A stretch of 64,000 nucleotides of DNA from Lobosporangium transversale (GCF_002105155.1 NW_019028993.1:744001-808000); one strand, 5' to 3'. Positions 1-13,877 are shown, counted from the stretch's first letter. Made by a program: numbers and translations. The notes: generated by a model not told the origin, from the letters alone.

Positions 1-127
1 TAAGGTATACAGTCCTCGTCAGAAAGTCGTTGACAAATATACTTTCAAGATTTTTAAATCAGATAGAGTTTCCTCCATTCCAGACAATCAGCCACCAAAT
101 CACGACTTTCTGGCAGGAACTCGATAT

Positions 128-1795
128 TCAAAAACGACTTGTTTCTACAGCGTATTCTATTGCACCCATACCTCCGCCCAAAATAATGACAATTGGTGCA
201 GGGATATCCAAATATCCCGAGGCTACAAAAGCTGCACTGGCAATCACAACATGGTAGCCACTGTCTCCACCCAACAGATTCGTCTGGATCCACAGCAGCC
301 ATGTTGCGGAAAACACCAATCCTAGCGCACAGGCGTTAACACCTCTGAACACCATTTTGACCGAGGGATGCTCGCGAACAGATTGCCAGAATGGAATGAT
401 TGCGTTCTTGAGGATAAGGCCAGGAAAGAAAATAGCCAAATAGCCTAGAATTGCTCCTGGGATACCACTCCGACCAGCATTGACCATGGCAACTGCGCCC
501 AAAAAGCATGCAAAATTAAAATTAGGCCCTGGCATTGACTGAATAAGAGCGAGTCCCACAAGAAATTGTTGATCCGTCATCCAGCCAGGGTCAACCATGT
601 ATGTTCTTAACAAAGGGATGATGACTGGGCCGCCACCGAAAATGATGGAGCCCGTAAAATAGAATGTTGCGACTAACGGACCATACTCTGCAGTTTGAGA
701 GATAGGCACGAGGGCGCGGACGAGGATTGCAGCGATAAGGAGGGCCAAAAACACCAAAAAGAAGAAGAAGCCTAGTTTTTTCGAATATGAGAAGGCCTTT
801 CGTGTGGTGTCGTGCTGCTAGAGAAATGGGCGAAGCACGAGTGTTAAGGTTTGTTTAAAAGTCATATTTTTTTTCTTTTAAGAAAATAGAGTATACCTTG
901 ATGTCATCTAAATATTCTTCTGTTTTAGAGGCCCCTATCTTTTCTCGACTCCTAATTGAACCTTTGATGCTGGCGGGTTTTTGTACACTGACTTCAGATT
1001 GCACCAACTCAACATCGCGAGGTTCACCGCAGCCATCTGTAGTTTCAGAATTAGATGGCACCTTTGCGGTCTCCCCTTTCTCCACATCTTTGTCTACGGT
1101 TAGTAGCTCCTTTCCCTTGGGCTTGGTTTTCTGTGCTTTCCGCTGGCTACCAAACGGTGCCAAGAACGCATCAAAGATATAGCTGACAACGCCGCCGGCA
1201 ATCATCACGACAGGCAACAGCCATGGTGCAGTATAAAGAGCTGTAACGCCGCCTGCTACCAATGCCAAAACCCTAGTCAATTTATCCGTGGCTAGCGTTG
1301 TCGACATTCTGTACGCAGCAAGCCCAACTAATCCCAGTGCAGCGGAGGCAAGCCCCTGCTCCAGCCGCGTTGCCCATAAAGGGATTTCCCCTTTAATACT
1401 ACCGATTAAAGTTCCTACGACAGTCATTACAATGGCTCCTGGAATACTATAAAAAAATAAAGATAGTTAAATTCGGTTTAAGGGGCATGTCTGGAAACCT
1501 AAAGACAGCTGTGATTGTACCTCCAAAGAAGAAAGGCTACAATGGAGCAAAGAAAGCCAGATCGGACAAGTGCCAGGCTATAGGCTAATTCTGTGCTTGC
1601 TGGCCCAGGTAGGGCCTGACAAATAGCGAAAAGCTCTGTAAATTGCTCGCTGCTAATCCATTGGCGCTTGACAACGATATCATCATAAAGGATGGCGATA
1701 TGGGCTGCGGGGCCTCCGAAAGTCGTGTAACCAAGCTTGAAATAAGTTTGGATTGTTTCAGTGAGGCGATCCCTTAATGGAGGAAAAGATGCCAT
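128..1795 (-). CDS. Chromate transporter (CHR family), two CHR domains
   Basis: Predicted plasma-membrane chromate/sulfate-type anion transporter of the CHR (ChrA) family. Three exons join in frame: 1795-1521, 1446-897 and 817-128, giving 504 codons plus stop. Exon 1 carries the CHR signature region (YTTFGGPAAHIAILYDDIV, then ELFAICQALPGPASTELAY). The second CHR half is in exon 3 (FTGSIIFGGGPVIIPLLRTY, then LIQSMPGPNFNFACF), so the protein has the duplicated form common in fungi and proteobacteria. The two halves are joined by a hydrophilic, lysine- and glutamate-rich linker of roughly 100 residues at the end of exon 2. Several hydrophobic segments are visible in each half. Start ATG at 1795 is the first in frame. 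Divergent from MSH4. Specificity for chromate is inferred from family membership only. Confidence 0.88.
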
Positions 1796-2239
1796 GAGTA
1801 AAGAGAAATGAGCTGGCGGGACCGCAGCAATAGAGAGAGAAAGAGAGAAAGAGAGAGAGAGAGGGAAAGGAGAGAGAATGAACTTGGTGGGAGAGAGATG
1901 AGCGATTCAAGAGGACAATGGAGTCAACATGGAGTGCGAGAATAAAATGTTTAAATAACATTTTCAGGCAAACAAACTTTCCGTGTTTTTCAGATGCAAC
2001 GTGCGTTCTCTCCGACACCTTGTTGGCATGAGAGCCAAACATCTTTTTTTTATGAGCTAAAATGTTCCTTGGAGCATTAATTTGACGCAAAATGAATTTA
2101 GACTTCAACACCCTGGAGGCTTTAGACCATTATGAGTACCGCTGTGGTTAGACAAAGTTGGCAGACACCATCCTTCACGCAAAGAAAAACGATCCTTTCT
2201 TTTTTCCATTGCCTTCCATCATTCTAGAATTGCGTGATA
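1796..2239. other. Divergent intergenic region with GA-rich microsatellite
   Basis: This 444-bp spacer separates the start codons of the chromate transporter (-) and MSH4 (+), so it should hold both promoters. It contains an imperfect GA/GAAA purine tract at about 1831-1876. I see no convincing TATA box or other named site. Confidence 0.6.
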
Positions 2240-5200
2240 ATGGCATCGATTGACTCAGTATCTAATACTCAGACCCCTTGTCCGCATCCAGATAGATTCT
2301 CGTCACTACGTTCCTGCTCAGACTCAGTATCTTCACATACTGGTGACAGAAGTAAAGCCAATACTCCGTCGCCTACCAACGCATCGATCACAGGCCGATC
2401 CAAGGCGTCGGGGCCATCTTCGTCCTCAAAACACTCAAATAGCTTTATAGCAGCAGTTGTTGAAGGCCGTGGTACCAGAGCGGAAGTTGGCTTATGCATT
2501 TGCGATCTTAAGACAAGCGAGGTTGTTCTTTCACAGGTAGTCTAAAAGCGCTATTACATACATTTCCTAAAGTTCATCCTAACTTAGCAGAAAAAAGCAA
2601 TGATAGATTGTTCTACCAATTTCTAATAGTTAGCTGATTCCTCAACTTACGCGCTGACACTGGCAAAACTGAGCGTCCATGCGCCCTTCGAGGTAAAATG
2701 GAGCCTGTGTCACAAACTTATTGACATACCACAAGATTATTATAGTCTTTCTAATGATTGCTTAGTAGATCCTGGTCCCCGCAACAGCAGTAGGCCCGGT
2801 AAAATCCAAGCTCGTCGTTGCTATTGAAGAGTATTTGCCATTCAGTACGATCACGCCAGTTTCGCGACAGCTTTTCAGCGATACAACCGGTAAAGCTAAG
2901 CTTATGCGCGAGGTCTAAGTACCTTTCACCTTTTTTTTAGTAAAATAACATATTTTTGCATTGGCAATGGTTACAACAGGTTTACAGTACATCCAAAAAT
3001 ACAATGTCAAAGAGGATTCCGCGTCTTTACTACTTGGAATCCCGACGAAGTACTTTTGTTTAGCCGCTACTGCGGCCGTCTTTCACCATATTGAGGAAAT
3101 GCGCAATGCAACTTTCTTGAGTCATTCAGTCCTATTCAAGTACCAGATCTGTTCGGAATTCATGATCATGGACTGCACTACCACTAAAAATCTTGAGCTC
3201 ACTGTCAATTTATCAGGTCGAAATGACAAAGAGACGCTGTTTGGGGTTCTGAATGAGACGTTGACCCCCATGGGGTCTAGATGTTTACGAACTAATATCT
3301 TGCAGCCGCTCTGCGACCAGAAAACTATCAATACGCGCCTAGATTGCGTCCAAGAGCTTTCTCAGAATGAAGACACATTCTACGCCCTTAAAACTGGACT
3401 CAAAGCATTTAGAGACACTGACCATCTTATCACCTCGTTTATTCAAGTACCAACTAAGCCAAGTATCAAGCACTCAGAGCAGAGCGTCAATCGCATCATT
3501 AATCTAAAGCATACATTGCATTCCTTTGCTGCCGTTACAGAGGCATTGAATCCATGCAAAAACAGACTTCTAAAGACAATCCATCGGCTTTTGAGCGATT
3601 TTCGTCTAGCCAAGTTTATGGAGCTGATCGATAATGTCATCGAGCCAACTGTCGTTTTAGAAAAAACTGCCTTGGGACTCCGAAACCAACGATGTTTTGC
3701 TGTCAAAGCTGGATATAACGGGCTCCTTGATGTTGCGCGCCAGACTTATAAGGAAGCAATTAACGACATTTTTGATATAGTAAACCGCTATGTAGAGGAG
3801 TATGACATTAGCCTCAAAATCCAATTCAGCGTAACGATGGGATATTATCTCTCAGTGACAATGGACCAGCTCACAGGGGCCGAGCTACCACTAGCATTCA
3901 TCAATGTTGTCAAGAAAAACAAAACTTTAACATTCACGACACTCGAGCTTGTCAAGAAAAACGCCAAGATTAATGACTCCTTGATGGAAGTCTACTTGAT
4001 GTCCGATAAGATCGTCAATGATCTTTCCAACGAGATCCAGTCTGACATCGTGGCCCTCTACAAAGCTTCGGAAGCCATCGCTTTGCTAGACATGATATTG
4101 TCATTCGCTCATCTGTGTACAGTGAGGAATTATGTCCGACCAGATTTTGCAGATACTCTCGTCATTAAGCAAGGCAGGCACCCGGTAGTTGAAAAGATCC
4201 ACTCAACACATTTCGTGCCGAACGATACATATGTTAGTGCGGCAAATACATTTCAAATCATTAGCGGTCCGAATATGAGCGGCAAATCGACTTACCTGCG
4301 ACAAGTAGCTCTATTGACGATTATGGCCCAAATAGGATGCTTGTAGGCCTTTGATATCGGTTTAACAATACTTGTGGTTATTTAACGGTATCCGTGATTA
4401 CCATATCTGATCTTTTTTTTTTGTTCTCACCATTAAAGTGTACCTGCTGAATATGCTGCTTTTCGAATTACAGAACAGGTATGATGCCTACAAATTTTAT
4501 TTTGACCGTTATTTAATGATATCGTTGCCTTAATAAAGATATGTTTTTGCTCTGTCATAGCTTTTCAGTAGGATCTGCAGTGACGATAGCATTGAGCTCA
4601 ACGCATCAACCTTTATGCTCGAGATGAAAGAAATGGCTTATATCCTTCATAACGTCAACGAGAAGAGCCTTGTCATCATTGACGAACTTGGTCGAGGTAG
4701 GCTATTGAGTTCGTTACGCTGAAACATTTACTCAGTACCTCCTGATCATGAACTCTTTAATACATTACGGATAGGAACATCCACGCATGATGGCCTCGGG
4801 ATAGCGTTTGCAGTCTGTGAAGACCTGATTCACTCCCGAGCCTTTGTATTCTTTGCCACTCATTTTCAAGAGTTAACAAGAACACTAGCCGTGTATCATA
4901 ACGTTGCCAATCTGCATCTGGAAGCTGAGGTCAGAGATATCAAACTCAGAAGGGGTCCCGGTAACCTGTATTATATGCAAATGGCATGCTTATCAAACAA
5001 ATATATTTTCTTATTCTCTGTATTTTAGATATCAGGTGTTTGTAGTACACCTCGAGTCGTTTTCAAGTATCATCTAGCCCAAGGCTATGCAAAAGAAGAA
5101 CATTATGGCAAGCTCTTAGCATAGAAAATCCTTGTTGCTCTGCATTATGGGCCAATAATAACTTTTTTTTTTTTATTTTTTAATATAGGCCTCTCTTTGG

Positions 5201-5564
5201 CAAAATCTCTTGATCTCCCACCTGATATCATATGTCGTGCAGTACAAGTCTCGGTGGGTTTGGCCAGCCTTCAGGAGAAAGCACGCCAAGGGTCTGAGAG
5301 CGAAAAAGTTGTTGCTCGTCGACGTGTCCTGGCTCAGGTTAGGATTAATATTGAATACTGTGTATTGTTATGCTTCGCTTGCAGATCTTGAACGTCGAGT
5401 AATTTGTTTAGATGGTTAACGAGTGGTCTTTTTAGATTGCTCACGAAGTCGTGCTGATTCAACAGGTATCAGAGCGTATGTCCCAGAAGGAGCTCATATT
5501 GGCGTTGCAGGACACACAGCAACGAGCCATCGCGCAGATGCTTGCGATCCGTGGGCGGGGTTGA
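2240..5564 (+). CDS. MSH4: MutS homolog 4, meiotic crossover protein
   Basis: MSH4 pairs with MSH5 to form a sliding clamp that stabilises Holliday-junction intermediates in meiotic crossing-over; it lacks the mismatch-recognition domain of other MutS proteins. Ten exons fit one frame: 2240-2536, 2630-2692, 2769-2889, 2980-4342, 4439-4478, 4561-4696, 4775-4960, 5036-5107, 5189-5337 and 5436-5564 (852 codons, 851 aa). Visible features: a Ser/Thr-rich N terminus, the [15 protein letters not shown] connector segment, Walker [14 protein letters not shown] at the end of exon 4, Walker [10 protein letters not shown] across exons 6-7, then [16 protein letters not shown] and the FATHFQEL switch region. 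The next-to-last intron (5108-5188) appears to use a GC donor (GCAAGC). The exon 7/8 junction is the least certain. ATG 2240 is preferred because the upstream in-frame codon at 2234 is GTG. Confidence 0.93.
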
Positions 5565-5743
5565 GAGCAAAAGTAACACACGACATTTGCATAAAGCTAA
5601 CTAAAGTTCCAAGGGTTGCAATCGACAAATCACATTCCACGTAGCATAAACCTAAATAAAATATTCTGGCTCGACAGAACCAATTTTCATCTCATTTCAC
5701 CATTTTTCACCACTAACGGCAATCAACGGAAAGAGTATCCTAC

Positions 5744-8700
5744 ATGGCATATCTCAGCGATTTTGTCAAGTCAACTCTTTCCAGGGTTGTTCTCGGCAAA
5801 GAAATCCCTTCCTTTCCGTACACAATTGGCGAGCGCATTGACTCATTTGATTCCACTATTTGGTCATTACACAGAGGCATCAAACGAGTAAGAGGATGCA
5901 GGAAAATGAGGTCGAAAGGCTATTCGGCCCGGAAAAATCAATTGTACTCTAGTGACATTGAATTCTTAATATGCAGACATTATGTTCGATACATTTCTTC
6001 TAGGAGGATAATTCTCCAGTGTCAATTCTATGCTTTGACTGTGTCCGCCAACGCGACAAACTACCACTTGCAAGGAATGCCTTCAAAAAGTTTCGAACCA
6101 TTCGCCATCCTGATCTGATCAAATACATCGATGGTGTAGAGGTACAATTGCTACTCCATGGCGGCATGAATAGAAAATAGAGAGACATAGAGACACAAAC
6201 AGAAGAGCCATTGATTTTAAGAACCATGACATTAGCCGGCTGTTAACCATTCTATTATTCAATATTTAGACAGAGTCGCACATTTACATTGTCACAGATG
6301 CTGTCACACCTTTAGAGACTCATCTCCGTGCCAACATTAATCCCAATTTGATCCGCTGGGGCCTCTACAAAGTTGCTGTATGTCTGGCTTTTTAGGCTTT
6401 CCAGGTTATCCATGTCGCTAATCAATTTATCAGCCAATTCATCACAGTTCGCAATTCTTCGATAACAATACAATAGAACGTTTTAAGATTTCTAACTGTT
6501 GACGCCTCATTTATTCATGGAAATATCCGGACCTCATCTATCTTTACCACCAAATCTGGAGAATGGAAAGTTGGAGGGTTTGAAGTGCTTTCCTCACTCA
6601 AAGAAGATCAGCCTGCTATTCTGGTAAGTTGTGGATAGTGTCCATCAAAAGAACCCACATTTATGTACCTGATTTTGGTCATGGATTTCTACTGAGGCTC
6701 CATGTTCTCGCTCGCAATAGACTTTTGCAGGATTAATTCCAGATTCTAATCGCTATGCTCCACCCGAAGTCAAGAAGAAGTCGTGGAATGTTGTGAAAGA
6801 GTAAGTCAACGAAGTGTTTGATTGTTGGTGAGCTAAAAAAAAAGAAACTGACGTGGTGCTATTGCTTCCATTACCCTATATTATAGATATGAGTTGTGGT
6901 CAACGGATACTTGGCACTATGCATGCTTAATCTATGAAGTTTACAATGGAGCTTTCACTTCTCCAGATCAGCTCATGACGCCAGGACAGATTCCTGCAGA
7001 GATGGTGCCATTTTATAAAAACCTGCTTCGACCGGACCCCAAGACTCGGCCCAGTGTCGGCGACTTCTTGGACAAGGGCTTGCAGGCAAAAGGATTTTTT
7101 CATAATGATCTTGTGCAAGTGGTTCTCTTCCTTGAGAACTTTTCTGTCAAAGAGTCTCTGCAGAGGGATACATTCCTCAGGAAATTAGATATGCAGATCG
7201 ATAGATTTCCACAAGAATTTTGTCGATACAAGATTTTACCAGAGTTGATCCATGCACTCGAGTATGGGTCAGGTGGAGCCAGAGTTTTACCACCGATTGT
7301 AAAGATCGGGGCAGGGTTAGATGAGCAAGAGTACGAAACTTTGATAAGCAGTGTGCTCGTGAAGATGTTTGCGTCAACAGACCGTACCATCCGCCTGAGT
7401 TTATTGGAGAACTTGGGTGGCTTTATTAACAGGATTAACAAGAAAGTTGTCAACGACAAGATCTTTCCTAGCATGGTAGGCTCAATACGCCGTGTTAATG
7501 TATTGAGATAAACGGAGGATGTAATCTTTATCAGCATTCTTACTATCTTTTTTTTTTTTTTTTTTTTTTGCATTTTAATAGGCATTGGGATTCACAGATA
7601 CGGCACCTATTATCCGTGAGTGGACGGTAAAATCGGTCTTGTTGATTATTAACAAGCTATCTGACAAGGTTATCAACTACGATTTGCTGAGATACCTCGG
7701 CAAGCTTCAGACAGATGAGGAGCCGGGTATTCGCACCAACACAATCATCTGTCTCGGAAAGATTGCAAAATACCTTAACGACAATACTAAGGGCAAGATT
7801 CTTGTCCCTGCATTCACACGTAGTTTGCGTGACCCATTCGCTCATGCTCGCATTGCGAGTTTGATGGCTTTGAACGGTTAGACGTGTGTCTCGTTGTGTG
7901 AAATCATGAGGCAGTTATTGTAATACTTGTGTTTCATTCATCTTTTTTGTAATTTTATATATTATAATAGCCACGTCAGAATCCTATGACAAGAATGATA
8001 TCGCGGTGCGAATTATACCCTGTATCTCACTAACACTCGTGGATACCGAAAAGTAAGCAAATATCAGTATGATACATCTTTCACTGGAAATGCTACGTTT
8101 TAGAATCTGAAATAAGTTTATTGACTAGTTGCTGTCGGATTTCTTACTGAAACTAAGAATTGTGCGTGTGCAAGCACTGAAATCGCTGGATACTTTCATA
8201 AAGCGGATCGAGAAGTTGATTGAGAACATGGTATATTTTAAAGGCCTTTATGTATTGTAAAGTCACCCGTACAAAGAAATCGATTTTGGTACTAATCACT
8301 CCTTCCCACAACAGCCTGATTCAGCCATTGTCGATGCAGGTAGAGACAGTCCCAATGGAGGGTCACGCTCTGCCACACCATCCACACCTTCGTCCGAGAC
8401 CTGGGCTGGTTGGGCAGTGTCATCCATCACTAAAAAACTTGTCACTGGTGAGATGCAGCCTCAAGCCGTTTCTCCTCAGCTCGGAAATGATAGTCCATCG
8501 TCTGCCAACATAGCACCTTCTACTGGCAATGGTATGTCCTTGTCCAGCGCATCGAATTCGTCCAATGGCTTACAAATCGCTGCGCAAGGTGGATATGCAG
8601 GCGCAAGACCAGCAGATGGATTTTCTGTAAACCGATACTCCTCCGCATTAGCAGCTATTGAGAAAGACGAGGCTACTAATAGTGGCGGATTAAGTGGATG

Positions 8701-9327
8701 GGGTGACGGGGATGAAGATTTATTTGCAGACGAGGGTTTCGAGCCTATGGAGCCCACCACACCTTCACCAATGGTTAGCTCAGGAACAATCAAGCCTACA
8801 ACTTCGACCACTATAACCAAGCCTCTGAGAAACGCAAATTCAGCCATGTCTCTGGGGCCTAAACCTTCAGCCCGACTTGGTTTTGGAGCTGTAGACGATG
8901 GCAGTACAGGTAAACTTAACTTTTGTCTTTTTATTATATTTTTTTATTCTTATTTTTGTTTTTATGAACAAAAAATTAACATGTATTGCTCCTTTGGTCA
9001 CCGTTCACTTTAGACGCATGGGATGGTGATGATGATCTATTCAAGAACTTAAACTTGAGTAATGGTGGCGGTGGAAGCACCAGCACTGGTGCTAGCAGAC
9101 CTTTGTCCTCATCCCTGAAACCGCTCAGCAGATCATCATCTACATCCTCGAACTCTATAACAGCATCATCCTTTACAGGCACGACGCCAGCCTCTGGGAC
9201 TGCCGGCTCCGCACGCAAGGAAGAAAAGATGGCTGAGCTCGCACGGAAACGAGAGGAACGTCGTCAACGGATGGCCGAGGCCAAAGAGCGGAAAGCACAA
9301 TCCACACTAGGCGCGAAGAAAATATAG
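5744..9327 (+). CDS. SCY1-like pseudokinase (SCYL1/Cex1 family)
   Basis: Cytoplasmic pseudokinase with HEAT repeats. Relatives act in COPI-dependent Golgi-ER traffic (SCYL1) and nuclear tRNA export (yeast Cex1). Eleven exons join in frame: 5744-5887, 6004-6141, 6270-6377, 6477-6623, 6721-6800, 6887-7475, 7582-7876, 7971-8052, 8158-8230, 8315-8909 and 9014-9327 (855 codons, 854 aa). The N-terminal third is kinase-like, but catalytic residues are missing: the catalytic loop reads FIHGN instead of HRD-containing, and the DFG position reads GGFE. The middle is helical HEAT-like sequence (residues about 320-550). The tail is Ser/Thr-rich with two acidic tryptophan motifs (LSGWGDGDEDLF, AWDGDDDLF) and ends in a basic coiled segment rich in Arg, Glu and Lys, ending AKKI. 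That KxKxx-like end is not a perfect COPI signal. Confidence 0.92.
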
Positions 9328-9477
9328 CGAAAATAGTGATAGTTTCTAAAAGTCAAAAATAATGCCTTTCCCCCACTTATTATTGATTACTACTCATTAA
9401 CACATACGTTAAATGGACAAATAGTATGTAGGATGATGACAAATGTTTTTTTTTTTTTTTTTTTTTTGTGGTTTTCT
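9328..9477. other. Convergent 3' spacer with T22 run
   Basis: The SCYL1-like gene and the alpha-arrestin gene converge here with only 150 bp between stop codons. The spacer includes a T homopolymer at 9446-9467, which reads as A on the arrestin strand. Confidence 0.6.
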
Positions 9478-12077
9478 CTATCGCCGCTCTATCTCAGCGT
9501 CCTCACCCTCAAGGCGTCTGGCAGCTCCACCTAGGACGCCAGTAGCGGTTCCGCTAGCCTCCGCCTCTTCATGGTCATCCTCCAATTTTTCTTCCGCATA
9601 TGCAGGCAGCCCTGTAGCCTCAATGACGCTCTCATACGTTGGAAGGCCAGCTTCTGTCTCTCCTGCAGCCTGTGCCAGCGTCGAAGCGTCCACGAGCGCA
9701 GTCGAAACCACGCGTACAACTCGTACAGGGATCTCTTCTGTTGCGACTGAGCATGTGTATGAGGAAGACGCAGATCCTGTGGATAAAGCCGACAAGTGCA
9801 CAAGGTTTTTCGGCCTGGAAAGTAAAGATGGTGGTGGCGGAAGGTCTAAAGGCTGGCCGGAATCTTGCACAACTGGGGAAATATCGGTATAGACTTGCGT
9901 TGTTGAAGAACCAGTGTCATCACCATCTGTGAACATCTTTTTTTCATCTAGTTTCCATACAGGCTGCTCAAGCTCAAGGTCAGCTTCACTTTCAGACTCT
10001 ATATGGGCAATTGATTCTGTACCATCGGTTTCTATTGCATCGCCTTCCTGGTCCCATAGTGATGGTAGAGAATGCTGTTGCTGTTGCTGCTGATATTCTA
10101 TTGCGAGTTGTGACATTTGCAGTTGTTGTTCCTCCTGGGATAATTGTTGTTCATCCTGTCGTTGCTCCCGTTCTTGGGGAGCAGGCTCCTGTTGTTCTTC
10201 TGAAGGTGCTATAGAAGGAGGTACGACGATATACGACTCATCATCAGCTGTATATTCGACTTCGACTCTAACTGTGTGGCTGATTTGAATCCAATTACTC
10301 TGCACATCCACACAAAGGTCGGGAGAAAGGACTAGCTGAAAATTTAAATTTTGAGTCTGTAGTTCTGATGTTGGCTCTTCGAATTCAACCTCAAGCGGCT
10401 GTGCAATTGCGCGGGTTAAGAGCCGAGGTGCTGGTGGTGGTCCTGAAGTGCTAGGAGCAGGTTCTGGTACTGGTGAACGGGCATAGCCCCATGGAGGTGA
10501 TGTTGCTGAAGCAGAGGGATGAGTAGGCGTTGCGGGCGAAGCAAGAGGTACGATGGCCTTAGGTATGCTTATTTGAGGTGATGATGTTCGCTGGTATCTA
10601 TTTTTAAGATATATAAAAAAAGAATATATATTAATAGTGTCATGATAAATAACCCAAAAGAATAAGAAGACTATGAACCAGGGCAAGTCCATTGAACGGG
10701 TAACGCATTCTTTTCATACCGATCTGTCTCAATTTGTTCAAATACGACTTTAGCCTTGCGTAGCTTGACATTCCGTGTCCTTGGCTTTGCGTACAGCTCC
10801 ACGGCCAACAGCGTATTTTCACAGTGTAGCAGCCTAGGTACCTTGATCTGGATCTCGACTCCACCGCTGTCTAACCCTTGGACGACTCTGGGCTGCAAAT
10901 AGGATGATGGATAGACAATCCTGTGGATTAACACGGGTCGACGTAGGATAAAACGTTCTGTTAATGCATCGGCGGTACCCTGTGCAATGGTGATCTCCAA
11001 GCTAGCTTGAAGTTCGTATCGAATCTTGCCAATTGCTAAATCAGTACTATCTGGCAGATGGCCTGGTAATGTCAGATCAATGGGTAATGATTCATGGTGC
11101 TTTGATTGCGTTTTATTGCTAGCTGTAGCTGCTGTGGTCCTAGCAGAGCCAGTAGTTATTCCTGTTCCTGTCCCTGTTCCTACTTCTCTTCCCGCTCTTA
11201 TTTCTACTTCGGTTCTAGTCTCCGCTATAATTTCTGTCCCTGCGTCTGCTTGCGGTTTTGATGCTGATATTGTCATTTCTAGTCCTTTATCCGCACTCGT
11301 CCCTACGAGCACATCAGTAGATGATGAAGGTGCATGAATAGGCGGTGGACCCAAAACTAAGGGGGTGGGGATATAATCATGGGTATGATGAACAGGTGTT
11401 TCTGTCGTCAGCGACGATCCCTCTATGCCTGATTCATATCGAAGAACGACAGTATCCTAAATATATTACAGCAAAAGTTGAATGCCAGTTTATGAGCAAG
11501 AGAGAAAAAAAATATGAAAAAAAAAAGGTTGTCGAGTGTCAATAGCACGTTCATCATCTCCCCGACTGTTTCTTCTATGTCCTCCCCTATAATACACGAT
11601 ATGTTACTTTACCGCATATCCCATAAAGTCTATCCGGGCATCTTTAAGTAGTATCTCCGATTCACTGACCCAGTCCAGGCTGATGCTACCCTTGAGAGAA
11701 TACTGGAAGCTATCGTTGGATCGATCGTAGATCTCAATTGTATCTGACTCGAGTTCGAGAGCGGCTATCAAGCCCCAAGCGGTGGTGTAGGAATCAGGTA
11801 CAGATAAGTTAACAGGGGGAAGTTGGTGTGGGTTCTGGAACAGACGGCATTGGGGTGGTTGGTAACCAAAATGCGGTTGTTGAGAAGAAATGGTGATCAC
11901 ATCCTCTGTTGTTTGCGCTACAGCAGAATAAGGTGGCTCTAAGTCATGAATTTGTGGCCGACCATGACCTGGGTCGAAAGTAGTATTAGTAATATGATGA
12001 ATGTCAGAGTAGGATGGGGTTCTTTCCTCGGAGTATGCATTTTCCGCAGCGTCTTTAGGTTGGTAGGTACTTGACAT
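9478..12077 (-). CDS. Alpha-arrestin (ART/ARRDC-type ubiquitin-ligase adaptor)
   Basis: Predicted arrestin-related trafficking adaptor that would recruit an Rsp5/NEDD4-type HECT ligase to membrane cargo. Three exons: 12077-11613, 11456-10720 and 10597-9478; total 774 codons with all phases consistent. The arrestin N-domain begins after about 95 residues (PVNLSVPDSYTTAWGLIAA, then an IEIYDRSND strand). The C-domain lies in exon 2 (DLTLPGHLPDSTDLAIGKI; VVQGLDSGGVEIQIKVPRLL). The exon 3 tail is Pro/Ser- and Gln-rich and contains LPTYESV and LPAY, which are PY-like motifs that could bind WW domains. The tail holds a polyglutamine-like stretch (YQQQQQQHS). Family assignment is from overall pattern; the specific cargo cannot be told. 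Confidence 0.8.
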
Positions 12078-12598
12078 TGGATGAAGAAGGAAGAGTGGGG
12101 TGGTTAAATGTCTGTATTATTTTTTGTTGATGTATATTGCAGATGTTGACTTTTGTTCTTATGTGAGCAATGGTGAGTGTCAATTCTTAAAATCCTTTAT
12201 CGTTTAGTGCGTATTGAGTAAAAAAAAAAAAAGCGTGCAACAGTGCAACAACAGCGCAACAGTAAAAGTACAGAGTTGTGTGCTATTCATTATTGGCGAG
12301 TAAAGTAACGGAGGCGTGCTTGCAGCTTGATCCTTTCCTAACGCATATTTTCGCAGGCTATTTTTTTGTCTAACCCTAAATCGTAATCATGACTCTTATC
12401 ATGGATGCTTCCAGCATGCTTTCTCGCCTTGAGTTCTGTTGTAAAGCACATATTTCTCAAAGATTCACGTTTTTGTTGACGCGTTGAGCTCCGAAGCACA
12501 GCCACGCATCACGCCTTGTGACCGCTTTGTGCGTGTTTATGAATGTTTACATGTTCTCTTACCCCATAGCAACTTGTTCTCCGACGACTCCATTCGAC
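12078..12598. other. Divergent intergenic region
   Basis: This 521-bp spacer lies between the arrestin and TRM82 start codons and should contain both promoters. It has an A12 run near 12220 and a short direct repetition of CAACAGTGCAACAACAGCGCAACAG type at about 12237-12262. No other element is recognisable. Confidence 0.5.
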
Positions 12599-13846
12599 AT
12601 GCCACTGTTACCTTTTAGCCATATTATCTGCCACCCTACCAAGGATGTTATTGTCTTATCCTTTGGCGAGCACCTACAAGCCGTTGATGCCAAGTAAAAA
12701 AATAAAAAAAAAAAAAAAAGAAAAAGAGAAAAATAAAGAAAAAGAATAGGAAAAAAGAAAGCGGTTGCAGGAGGCTGGATATGCTTTCGATAACAAGGGC
12801 AAAAAATGACACATATTCATAAACGACATTTTGCATTGTATCAAATACAAAATACAAAATTTTTAAAAAAAAAAAAATATCCATAGAAGCGGACTGATAA
12901 TTGCTAGTACTGTCGAATTGGAGGAACGCGATTCAAGGGGCTTGCAACCTCAGCCCATCACCAATACACCTGATGCTGCTCAGGAGAACAAGGCTTGTGT
13001 GCAGGTCCTTGCTTTCAGTCCGGATGGCGCATATCTGGCAACAGCTGCTGATGATAAAATCTTGAAGATCTGGGATACAGAGTCATGGAAATGTCTTGGA
13101 ACAAGGTCAGAGGTTAACTTCTTTATTTATTTTATTTATTTTTTTTTAGAAAAAAAAAAAAAAGAGAGAGTAGAATGGATTTTATTCAGAAATTAATTTA
13201 ATCGAGATTTTTTTTTTTTTTTTTTTTTTTTTCGAATAGAACACTCGTTCGTCGTTCTAATGCTCTCCAGTTCAGCAAGGATGGAGCTCACGTTGTCACC
13301 GCTGATAAATTTGGAGATGTTTATAAGTAAGTCTCGCAGTCTGATATGACTGTAGCTCTGAATGAAATGATCAAGTCTTTTAGTAGTATTGTGACATTGA
13401 ATGAAAATGAGAGTAGTGTTGACACAGCCGTTGCTTGCATCACATAGTATGGTCCGTGATCTGCCCGATGTCATTCCTATAAAGACAAGTGATACCAAAA
13501 TCACAGACGATGGTGATGATGACGATGATGACGATGAGGGAGAGCAACCCATCCTTGGACATGTCTCCATGGCAACTGATCTTGTAAGGCTGCAGTTGTA
13601 TGTTATGACTTGTCTTTTCCAACGCTCGGATAAGGGCCTACTCTGCTGACTCTTTTTTTTTTTTTTTTTTTTTTTTTCTAACTTTTCAACTCGCATTCGG
13701 ATCAGGCTTTGACTAAAGATAACAAGTATATCATTACCTCAGATCGTGATGAGCATATCCGTGTCAGTCAATACCCTAAGGGCCACAACATTGAGACTTA
13801 TTGTTTGGGACACACGAGGTAGAGGGCAATTTAGAAGGAAACGATC

Positions 13847-13877
<31 letters not shown>

